From Agromyces sp. (GTDB lineage Bacteria > Actinomycetota > Actinomycetes > Actinomycetales > Microbacteriaceae), in contig JAPSJU010000019.1 of NCBI GenBank assembly GCA_031178025.1, forward strand, positions 1-15,855: DNA of 15,855 nucleotides, given 5' to 3'. This document shows positions 8,294 to 14,537 of the stretch, piece after piece; the first letter of the stretch is position 1; the number at the start of each line of letters is the position of its first letter. The notes under the pieces were generated by a model. That model made no database searches. It was not told where the DNA came from and saw only the letters and a program-made list of their open reading frames with translations. Both the position numbers and the translations under genes were made by a program.

Positions 8294-8773
8294 TCACTCG
8301 TCCGTCGGTGCCTTCGGCAGCTCGACGTCGCTCGCATACGGGATCCGGGACTTCGCGACGACGAGGACGTCGACCACGAGGGATGCGATGACCCCGGCGA
8401 CGAGGCTCAGGAAGAGCACCGTCGGGTTGAGCCACGCGGCGTCCCTCAGCAGCACGACCAGCACGATGAAGACGATGAACTTCAGGAGCCAGCCGCCGAG
8501 CACGATCCCGAAGAATGCGCCGACGAAGAGGTCGCTGCCGGCGAAGCGGTTCGCGAAGAGGATGCTCGCGGCGGTGATGCCCATGAACACCACGGCCATC
8601 AGGGTGCCGACGAGCGCGCTCACGAGCCCCTCGCCGCCGGCGAAGACCAGGCCGAGGACGGCGCTGACGACCAGGACCACGCCGGCGAGGGCGGCGCCCC
8701 AGCCGAGCGCCCGGCGCAGGACCGGGTTCGAGCTCGGGGTTCGGTCGGCGGATTCAGGACGAGGGTCGCTCAT
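8294..8773 (-). CDS. AtpI-like four-helix membrane protein
   Basis: This 159-residue protein has four predicted transmembrane segments (about 24-45, 50-74, 82-109 and 117-140), a charged N-terminus and an acidic C-terminal tail. Position, size and topology match the small protein found directly upstream of atpB in Actinobacteria (the Rv1303 position in M. tuberculosis) and AtpI in other bacteria. AtpI helps assemble the c-ring or move Mg2+. Sequence similarity to E. coli AtpI is weak by eye, so the call rests mainly on position and topology. A Lys sits in the third helix (GWLLKFIVF, Lys98). ATG 8773 has GGAG (8778-8781) 4 nt upstream and overlaps the end of the wecA-like gene by 20 nt. Confidence 0.72.
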   Translation of the reverse strand: MSDPRPESADRTPSSNPVLRRALGWGAALAGVVLVVSAVLGLVFAGGEGLVSALVGTLMAVVFMGITAASILFANRFAGSDLFVGAFFGIVLGGWLLKFIVFIVLVVLLRDAAWLNPTVLFLSLVAGVIASLVVDVLVVAKSRIPYASDVELPKAPTDE

Positions 8774-10028
8774 GGTGCTCCAGTTCGGGGTCGCCTGCGG
8801 TGCGCGATCGGGCGGGGACGTGGGCGGCGGCCTCGAGCTCGTCGAACACGGCGACGTCGGCTGCCGCGGGCTCGGCCTCGGCGGCGACCGTGAGGCGCTT
8901 GCGGCGGCCGAGGGGCGCGAGCGTGAGTGCGGCGCACACGAGGAAGCCCGCTCCGAGCAGCACGAACGCCCACACCGAGTCGATGTCGAAGTACACGGGG
9001 AACACGTAGGTGAGCAGACACCCGACCGAGGCGACGGCCGTCCACGCGTAGAAGATGAGCACCGCGTTCAGGTGCGAGTGACCCATGTCGAGCAGCCGGT
9101 GGTGCAGGTGCTTGCGGTCGGCGGCGAACGGGGACTTGCCGGCGCGGAGCCGGCGGATCACGGCGAGCCCGAAGTCGATGAGCGGAATCGCGAGGATGGC
9201 GAACGGCAGGATGATCGGCATGAACGCCGCGAAGAGCTGGTCGAGCCCGACCGATCCCGGATTGATCTGACCGGTCACGGCGATGGCCGAGGTGGCCATG
9301 AGCAGGCCGATGAGCAGCGCCCCGGCGTCGCCCATGAAGAGCTTCGCGGGATGCCAGTTCAACGGCAGGAACCCCGCGCACGCGCCGACGGTCACGATCG
9401 CGAGCAGCGACGCGAGGTTGAAGTAGTTGAGCGGAGAGGTCTGCTGCACGAGCAGGTAGCTGTAGAGGTAGAAGACTCCGCTCGCGATGAGCGCGACGCC
9501 CGCCACGAGGCCGTCGAGCCCGTCGATGAAGTTGATGGCGTTCATGACGAGCACGATCGTGAAGACCGTGATGGTCGCGCTCATCCACGAGGACCCCACC
9601 CCGACGACGTCGCCGAGCGGCAGCGACACGATCGAGACGCCCTGCCATGCGACGAGTCCCGCCGCGAGGAACTGGCCGGCGAGCTTCGTCATCCAGTCGA
9701 GGTCCCAGATGTCGTCGGCGACGCCGATGAGCACGATGAGCAGCGCGGCCCCGAGGATCGAGAGGATCTGCGCGGGGTTCTGGAAGATGATCGCGATGAT
9801 GGAGAAGCGGGAGGAGCCGAGCGTCGAGACGAAGGCCGCAGCGCCGATCGCGACGAGGATGCCGACGAACATCGCGACACCGCCGAGCCTCGGCGTGGGC
9901 CGCGTGTGCACGTCGCGCGCCCGGATCTTCGGGTAGAGCCGGTACTTCAGGCTCAGCTTCCAGACGATGACCGAGCCGACGAAGGTGACGAGGGCCGTGA
10001 CGAGCGCGAGCGCGAGGAAGAGCGTCAT
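8754..10028 (-). CDS. wecA: WecA/MraY-family undecaprenyl/decaprenyl-phosphate sugar-1-phosphate transferase
   Basis: This 424-residue multi-pass membrane enzyme transfers a sugar-1-phosphate (probably GlcNAc-1-P) from UDP-sugar to a polyprenyl phosphate, the first step of an envelope glycan. Visible family motifs are HTRPTPRLGG (41-50), the Mg-binding ADDIWDLDW (104-112, Asp105/Asp106), NAINFIDGLDGLVAG (163-177), FMGDAG (231-236) and the cytoplasmic His loop DRKHLHHRLLDMG (304-316). The His loop favours the WecA/TagO group over MraY. About ten hydrophobic segments are present. A hydrophilic acidic tail of about 55 residues after residue 370 is not part of the core. In mycobacteria the gene at this site (Rv1302) starts arabinogalactan linker synthesis. 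The acceptor glycan here is unknown. ATG 10028 overlaps the tsaC stop as ATGA, so translation is coupled. Confidence 0.9.
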   Translation of the reverse strand: MTLFLALALVTALVTFVGSVIVWKLSLKYRLYPKIRARDVHTRPTPRLGGVAMFVGILVAIGAAAFVSTLGSSRFSIIAIIFQNPAQILSILGAALLIVLIGVADDIWDLDWMTKLAGQFLAAGLVAWQGVSIVSLPLGDVVGVGSSWMSATITVFTIVLVMNAINFIDGLDGLVAGVALIASGVFYLYSYLLVQQTSPLNYFNLASLLAIVTVGACAGFLPLNWHPAKLFMGDAGALLIGLLMATSAIAVTGQINPGSVGLDQLFAAFMPIILPFAILAIPLIDFGLAVIRRLRAGKSPFAADRKHLHHRLLDMGHSHLNAVLIFYAWTAVASVGCLLTYVFPVYFDIDSVWAFVLLGAGFLVCAALTLAPLGRRKRLTVAAEAEPAAADVAVFDELEAAAHVPARSRTAGDPELEHHERPSS

Positions 10029-10807
10029 GAGGAGGCGGCATCCGCTTCGTCGGCGGCGACGACGCGGTCCGAGGTGCCGGCCGACTCGTCGGCGGCGGAT
10101 GCTTCGGCCTCGGCTCGCTCGGTGAAGAGCTCCTCGCCGACGACGGCGACGAGCTGCTCGCGTGAGACGACCCCGGCGCGGACGATGCGGAGCACTCCCC
10201 CGGTCTCGTCGAGCCCGGTCGCATCGACGATGGTCGACGAGGTGTCGCCGGGGCGCTCGCCGATGGCCTCGTAGGAGCCGCCGGCCGGCCCGCCGTCGAG
10301 GTAGACCGTGACGCTCTCACCGAGCATCGCCTCGGCATCGGCGGCCGTCGTCGCCGAGGGCTCGCCCGAGCGGTTCGCCGAGGAGACGGCGAGCGGTCCG
10401 GTCTCGGAGAGCAGCTCGAGCGCGATGGGGTTCGCCGGCATGCGCAATGCGACGGTGCCGCGCGTCTCGCCGAGGTCCCACTGCAGCGAGGGCTGCGCGT
10501 GGAGGATGACCGTGAGTCCGCCCGGCCAGAACTCGTCGACGAGGCGTCGCACGGGCTCGGGCACGTCGCGGGCGAGCGCATCGAGCGTCGGCACGCCGGG
10601 GATGAGCACGGGCGGCGGCGAGGTGCGCTCCCGCCCCTTCGCCTCGAGCAGGCGGGCGACGGCCTCCGGACTGAAGGCGTCGGCCGCGAGGCCGTAGACC
10701 GTGTCGGTCGGGATCACGACGAGCTCGCCGCGCCCGATGGCGCCTCGGGCGAGGCGCATGCCGGTGAGCAGCTGGGAATCGACCGAACAGTCGTAGATGG
10801 CAGTCAT
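10025..10807 (-). CDS. tsaC: L-threonylcarbamoyladenylate synthase (Sua5/YrdC/TsaC family)
   Basis: This enzyme makes threonylcarbamoyl-AMP from threonine, bicarbonate and ATP for the t6A37 modification of ANN-decoding tRNAs. Of 260 residues, the YrdC domain occupies about 15-215. It has PTDTVYGLA (33-41), KGRERTSPPP (57-66), FWPGGLTVIL (93-102), VSSANRSGEPS (141-151) and STIVDAT (191-197). No full Sua5 C-terminal domain is present. Instead, residues after about 228 form an Ala/Glu/Asp-rich low-complexity tail of unknown role. The gene keeps its conserved place between prmC and wecA. ATG 10807 has no good ribosome site but lies 9 nt after a TAGAAT -10 box, so a leaderless transcript is likely. 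It overlaps wecA by 4 nt. Confidence 0.94.
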   Translation of the reverse strand: MTAIYDCSVDSQLLTGMRLARGAIGRGELVVIPTDTVYGLAADAFSPEAVARLLEAKGRERTSPPPVLIPGVPTLDALARDVPEPVRRLVDEFWPGGLTVILHAQPSLQWDLGETRGTVALRMPANPIALELLSETGPLAVSSANRSGEPSATTAADAEAMLGESVTVYLDGGPAGGSYEAIGERPGDTSSTIVDATGLDETGGVLRIVRAGVVSREQLVAVVGEELFTERAEAEASAADESAGTSDRVVAADEADAASS

Positions 10808-10816
10808 GACCGCTCG

Positions 10817-10822
10817 ATTCTA
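10817..10822 (-). promoter_or_regulatory. -10 box TAGAAT for tsaC, near-leaderless start
   Basis: TAGAAT differs from TATAAT by one base and lies 9 nt before ATG 10807. A start site 7-10 nt after the box would fall at or within 3 nt of the ATG. No convincing -35 box is visible. The rest of the 83-nt prmC-tsaC gap shows nothing else clear. Confidence 0.55.
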
Positions 10823-10890
10823 GACCAGCGCGCTCGGCGTGCCCGGGCATCGCGTGCCACCGGCGCATCCGCCCGGCGCGGCACGGCCGC

Positions 10891-11775
10891 TCAGCGCACC
10901 GCGGTCGTCGCCCGATCGCGCATCGTGTAGTCGCGGTGGTGCGCGACGGCGCGCCAGCCGTCGGACCGGAGGAGCTCGGCGATCGCCGCGGATTGCGTCT
11001 CGGCGTGCTCGAGCACGAGGAGACCGCCCTCGTGGAGCAGCTCGGCGGCACGACGGGAGAGCACTCGGATGACATCGAGCCCGTCGGCACCGCCGTAGAG
11101 CGCGACCTCGGGGTCATGCAGTCGCACCTCGGGGTCGCGCGGCAGCTCGCCCGACGGCACGTACGGCGGGTTCGAGACGACGAGTGCGGCGCGCCCCTCG
11201 AGCTCGGGCAGCGCCGTCCCGAGGTCGGCGAAGACGAGCTGCAGATTCGGCGCCGCGACCTCCTCGACGTTGCGGCGCGTCCACGGGAACGCGGCCGGTG
11301 AGTTCTCGACCGCCCAGACCCGGGCGTGCGGCACCTCGGTCGCGAGCGCCAGCGCGATCGCGCCACTCCCGCTGCCGAGATCGATCGCGATCGGCTCGGG
11401 CTCCGCGGCCGCCCGGAGCCCGTCGATCGCGAGCTGGGTGACCTGCTCCGTCTCGGGCCGCGGTACGAACACGCCGGGTCCCACGGCGAGATCGAGCGAG
11501 CGGAACGGCGCTCGGCCCGTCAGGTGCTGCAGCGGCTCGCGGCGCGATCGACGCACGACCAGCGACTCGAGGGTCGCGGCATCCGACTCCGTCAGTTCAC
11601 CGCCGATCACGAGCCGTGCCTGCAGCCCGCCTCGCGAGAGCCCGAGCACGTGCCCGATCAGCAACTCGGCGTCGACGTCGGGGTCGGGCACGCCTGCCGC
11701 GGCCAGCCGCGCCGCCGTCTGGTCGCGCACGGCGCGCAGCGCTCGCGAGCCGGCCGGCGGCATCCGTTCATCCAC
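10891..11775 (-). CDS. prmC: Release factor glutamine methyltransferase
   Basis: PrmC (HemK) uses S-adenosylmethionine to methylate the Gln of the GGQ motif in release factors RF1 and RF2. RF1 is encoded nearby by prfA. The 294 residues include an N-terminal helical domain (1-80), PLQHLTGRAPF (81-91), VPRPETE (104-110), the SAM-binding DLGSGSGAIAL (132-142) and the catalytic NPPY (202-205). All key motifs are present. The start is GTG 11775 (GTG GAT GAA CGG ATG). An in-frame ATG at 11763 is possible but less likely, because a TANNNT box is placed for initiation exactly at the GTG. It diverges from cysK across a 110-nt gap and is followed by tsaC after 83 nt. Confidence 0.95.
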   Translation of the reverse strand: MDERMPPAGSRALRAVRDQTAARLAAAGVPDPDVDAELLIGHVLGLSRGGLQARLVIGGELTESDAATLESLVVRRSRREPLQHLTGRAPFRSLDLAVGPGVFVPRPETEQVTQLAIDGLRAAAEPEPIAIDLGSGSGAIALALATEVPHARVWAVENSPAAFPWTRRNVEEVAAPNLQLVFADLGTALPELEGRAALVVSNPPYVPSGELPRDPEVRLHDPEVALYGGADGLDVIRVLSRRAAELLHEGGLLVLEHAETQSAAIAELLRSDGWRAVAHHRDYTMRDRATTAVR

Positions 11776-11782
11776 GCAATGG

Positions 11783-11788
11783 AATGTA
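11783..11788 (-). promoter_or_regulatory. -10 box TACATT for prmC, leaderless start
   Basis: TACATT fits the actinobacterial TANNNT box and ends 7 nt before GTG 11775, so transcription would begin at the start codon. No Shine-Dalgarno is present, which fits a leaderless mRNA. No clear -35 box is seen. Confidence 0.55.
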
Positions 11789-11818
11789 ACGCACGCGGCG
11801 GCCTCGGTGCCGCGCCCG

Positions 11819-11824
11819 TAGGCT
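11819..11824 (+). promoter_or_regulatory. Candidate -10 box TAGGCT for cysK-cysE
   Basis: TAGGCT fits TANNNT and is set in the CGTAGGCTG context often seen at actinobacterial promoters. Transcription would begin near 11831, giving a leader of about 55 nt. The -35 region is GC-rich and unconvincing. The call rests on position and the -10 box only. Confidence 0.4.
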
Positions 11825-11827
11825 GGT

Positions 11828-11865
11828 CTGCGGCGTCGCGCTCCACGCCGCGCCGTTCGCCGCAG
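11828..11865 (+). other. Inverted repeat in the cysK leader
   Basis: Arms CTGCGGCG (11828-11835) and CGCCGCAG (11858-11865) are perfect 8-base complements separated by 22 nt. They sit between the candidate transcription start and the cysK Shine-Dalgarno GAGAGGA (11873-11879). It could be an mRNA leader structure or an operator, or chance in GC-rich DNA. Confidence 0.35.
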
Positions 11866-11885
11866 GAACCCCGAGAGGAAGCACC

Positions 11886-12821
11886 ATGGCCCAGGTCTTC
11901 GACAACATCACCGAGGTCTTCGGACGCACGCCGCTCGTGCGCCTGAACCGCGTGACCGACGGTGCGGATGCCACGGTGCTGGCCAAGCTCGAGTTCTACA
12001 ACCCGTCCGCGAGCGTGAAGGACCGCCTCGGCGTCGGCATCGTCGACGCGGCGGAGGCGTCCGGCGCGTTGCAGCCGGGTGGCACGATCGTCGAGGGCAC
12101 GAGCGGCAACACCGGTATCGCGCTCGCGATGATCGGTGCGGCCCGCGGATACCGCGTGATCATCGCGATGCCCGAGACGATGTCGAAGGAGCGCCGTGCG
12201 CTCCTTCGCGCCTATGGCGCCGAGCTCGTGCTCACCCCGGGCGGCGAGGGCATGAAGGGCGCCGTGGCACGCGCCGAGCAGCTCGTGAGCGAGACGCCGG
12301 GTGCCGTGCTCGCGAAGCAGTTCGAGAACGTCGCGAACGTCGACGTCCACCGTCGCACGACCGCCGAAGAGGTGTGGAACGACACCGACGGCGGCGTCGA
12401 CATCTTCGTCTCCGGCATCGGCACGGGCGGCACCATCTCGGGTGTCGGCCAGGTGCTGAAGGAGCGCAAGCCCGGGGTGCGCATCGTCGGCGTCGAGCCG
12501 GCCGAATCCCCCATCCTGAACGGCGGCGCGCCGGGCCCCCACAAGATCCAGGGCATCGGGGCCAACTTCGTCCCGGAGATCCTCGACCGCGAGGCCTACG
12601 ACGAGATCATCGACGTGAACATCGACCAGGCCGTCGCGACCGCGCGCCGGCTCGGCGTCGAGGAGGGCATCCTCGGCGGGATCTCGTCGGGTGCCACCGT
12701 CTACGCGGCGGCCGAGCTCGCCAGGCGCCCCGAGAACGCCGGCAAGACGATCGTCGTCATCGTCGCGAGCTACGGTGAGCGCTACCTGTCCACGGTGCTG
12801 TACGAAGGTCTGCTTGACTGA
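11886..12821 (+). CDS. cysK: O-acetylserine sulfhydrylase (cysteine synthase A)
   Basis: This PLP enzyme makes L-cysteine from O-acetyl-L-serine and sulfide. The 311 residues are the normal family length. The PLP-binding Lys45 lies in NPSASVKDRLG (39-49), the substrate loop is TSGNTG (72-77), and the phosphate-binding loop is GIGTGGT (177-183). The segment QFENVANVDVH (145-155) departs from the usual QFENPANPxxH: both prolines are valine. ATG 11886 follows GAGAGGA with a 6-nt spacer from AGGA. It overlaps cysE by 8 nt. The pair sits on the plus strand inside a block of minus-strand genes. Key catalytic residues are intact, so activity is expected. Confidence 0.96.
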   Translation: MAQVFDNITEVFGRTPLVRLNRVTDGADATVLAKLEFYNPSASVKDRLGVGIVDAAEASGALQPGGTIVEGTSGNTGIALAMIGAARGYRVIIAMPETMSKERRALLRAYGAELVLTPGGEGMKGAVARAEQLVSETPGAVLAKQFENVANVDVHRRTTAEEVWNDTDGGVDIFVSGIGTGGTISGVGQVLKERKPGVRIVGVEPAESPILNGGAPGPHKIQGIGANFVPEILDREAYDEIIDVNIDQAVATARRLGVEEGILGGISSGATVYAAAELARRPENAGKTIVVIVASYGERYLSTVLYEGLLD

Positions 12822-13404
12822 GCGGGTGCCGACCCTGCGAACCCTGAAGGAAGACCTCGCCACCGCTCGGGCCCACGATCCGGCCGCCCGGAGCGAGGCC
12901 GAGGTCTTCCTCGCATACTCGGGCCTGCACGCCATCTGGGCCTACCGGCTCGCCCACCGCCTCTGGCTCGCGGGCGCCCGCCTGCCCGCCCGCCTCGTCT
13001 CGCAGCTCGTGCGGTTCCTGACCGGGGTCGAGATCCACCCCGGAGCGGCGATCGGACGCCGGTTCTTCATCGATCACGGCATGGGCGTGGTGATCGGCGA
13101 GACGGCCGTCATCGGCGACGACGTGATGCTCTACCACGGGGTCACGCTCGGCGGGAAGGCGCCGCGACACACGCCGCCCGGCACGAAGCGGCATCCGACG
13201 CTCGAGGACGGCGTGACCGTCGGAGCCGGCGCCAAGATCCTCGGCGACATCGTGATCGGGGCGTGGAGCGCCGTCGGAGCCAACGCGGTCGTCACGAAGT
13301 CCGCGCCCGCGCACTCGCTGCTCGTCGGCATCCCCGCGAGTGCCCGGCCGCTCTCGCACGAGACCGCGGATGCGGCGCGCGGCGTGCACGACTGGCACAT
13401 CTGA
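12814..13404 (+). CDS. cysE: Serine O-acetyltransferase, short form
   Basis: CysE acetylates serine with acetyl-CoA to give O-acetylserine, the substrate of CysK. It has a left-handed beta-helix (hexapeptide repeat) transferase domain over about residues 71-175: VEIHPGAAIG, FIDHGMGVVIGETAVIG with catalytic Asp87/His88, GVTLGGKAPRHTPPGTKRHP with His127, and VGAGAKILGDIVIG. At 196 residues it lacks much of the N-terminal helical domain of the 273-aa E. coli enzyme, as in many Actinobacteria. The protein ends DWHI. A terminal Ile is the residue that CysE inserts into the CysK active site in the cysteine synthase complex. The start chosen is TTG 12814, with GAAGG (12804-12808) 5 nt upstream. GTG 12826 (192 aa) is the alternative. 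It converges on prfA. Confidence 0.94.
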   Translation: MTERVPTLRTLKEDLATARAHDPAARSEAEVFLAYSGLHAIWAYRLAHRLWLAGARLPARLVSQLVRFLTGVEIHPGAAIGRRFFIDHGMGVVIGETAVIGDDVMLYHGVTLGGKAPRHTPPGTKRHPTLEDGVTVGAGAKILGDIVIGAWSAVGANAVVTKSAPAHSLLVGIPASARPLSHETADAARGVHDWHI

Positions 13405-13419
13405 GTCGACCGGCACCGC

Positions 13420-13438
13420 GACGGCGCGGCGCGCCGTC
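13420..13438. terminator. Candidate bidirectional hairpin between convergent cysE and prfA
   Basis: A perfect 8-bp stem GACGGCGC/GCGCCGTC with a 3-base loop lies in the 46-nt gap between the two stop codons. No T-run follows on either strand, so it is not a classic intrinsic terminator. U-less hairpins at convergent gene ends are common in high-GC Actinobacteria. Position and symmetry support the call. Confidence 0.5.
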
Positions 13439-13450
13439 CGCGACTCGTGA

Positions 13451-14530
13451 TCAGACCTGGTCGCCGAGGTGGGCGAGACGCGCTTCCTCGTCGGCCTGGA
13501 TCGCGGATTCGATGATCGGCTCCAGGGACCCGTTCATCACCTGGTCGAGGTTGTACGCCTTGTAGCCGGTGCGGTGGTCGGCGATGCGGTTCTCGGGGAA
13601 GTTGTAGGTGCGGATGCGCTCGGAGCGATCCATCGAGCGGATCTGCGACTTCCGGGCATCGGATGCCGCAGCGGCCTGCTCCTCCTGCTGACGCGCCAGC
13701 AGGCGGGCACGCAGCACGCGCATCGCCGCCTCGCGGTTCTGCAGCTGCGACTTCTCGTTCTGCATCGAGACGACGATGCCCGTCGGCACGTGGGTGATGC
13801 GGACCGCCGAGTCCGTCGTGTTCACCGACTGGCCACCGGGTCCCGACGAGCGATACACGTCGATCTTCAGGTCGTTCTGGTTGATCTCGACCTCTTCGGG
13901 CTCGTCCACCTCGGGGAAGACGAGCACGCCGGTCGTCGACGTGTGGATGCGACCCTGCGTCTCGGTGACCGGCACCCGCTGGACGCGGTGCACGCCCCCC
14001 TCGTACTTCAGGTGCGCCCAGACGCCCTGCGAGGGGTCGGTCGCGTTCGACTTGATCGCGACCTGCACATCCTTGTATCCGCCGAGATCCGACTCGTTCT
14101 GGTCGAGCAGCTCCACCTTCCAGCCCTTGGACTGCGCGTACTGCATGTACATGCGCAGGAGGTCGCCGGCGAAGAGCGCGCTCTCCGCGCCTCCCTCACC
14201 GCCCTTGATCTCCATGATCACGTCGCGGCCGTCGTCGGGGTCGCGCGGGATGAGCAGCCGCCGGAGCCGCTCCTGCGCCTGCGCGAGATGCTCCTCGAGG
14301 GACGGCACCTCCGCGGCGAAGGCGTCGTCCTCCTTCGCGAGCTCCCTGGCGGCCGCCAGGTCCTCCTGGGCCTCGCGCCACGCCGCGTTGGCGGCCACGA
14401 TCCGGCTCAGCTCGGCGTAGCGCCGGTTGACCTTCTTGGCTCGCGCGGCGTCGGCGTGGAGGGTCGGGTCCGCGAGCTCGTCCTGCAGGGCGGCGTGCTC
14501 ATCGAGCAGCGCCTGGACCGATTCGAACAC
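13451..14530 (-). CDS. prfA: Peptide chain release factor 1 (RF1)
   Basis: RF1 recognises UAA and UAG stop codons and releases the finished peptide. The 359 residues match the E. coli length (360). PVT (187-189, in RVPVTETQGR) is the RF1-type codon-recognition tripeptide, against SPF in RF2. RSSGPGGQSVNTTDSAV holds the catalytic GGQ (232-234), whose Gln is the PrmC substrate. The N-terminal helical domain covers about 1-100. The start is GTG 14530 (GTG TTC GAA TCG), 7 nt after the rho stop. GAGG overlapping that stop (TGAGG) serves as ribosome site. The frame is open upstream to 14695, but that part lies inside rho and is not RF1-like. No rpmE lies between rho and prfA, unlike in M. tuberculosis. 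Confidence 0.97.
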   Translation of the reverse strand: MFESVQALLDEHAALQDELADPTLHADAARAKKVNRRYAELSRIVAANAAWREAQEDLAAARELAKEDDAFAAEVPSLEEHLAQAQERLRRLLIPRDPDDGRDVIMEIKGGEGGAESALFAGDLLRMYMQYAQSKGWKVELLDQNESDLGGYKDVQVAIKSNATDPSQGVWAHLKYEGGVHRVQRVPVTETQGRIHTSTTGVLVFPEVDEPEEVEINQNDLKIDVYRSSGPGGQSVNTTDSAVRITHVPTGIVVSMQNEKSQLQNREAAMRVLRARLLARQQEEQAAAASDARKSQIRSMDRSERIRTYNFPENRIADHRTGYKAYNLDQVMNGSLEPIIESAIQADEEARLAHLGDQV

Positions 14531-14537
14531 GGATGCC

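Noticed and set aside
8770..10581. 603-codon minus-strand frame overlapping wecA and tsaC
   Set aside because: It is a different frame from the two recognised genes, its product is Arg/Pro/Ala-rich, and no family motif is visible.
14531..14537. rpmE (ribosomal protein L31) between rho and prfA
   Set aside because: Only 7 nt separate the genes, so the gene found there in mycobacteria is not present at this site.
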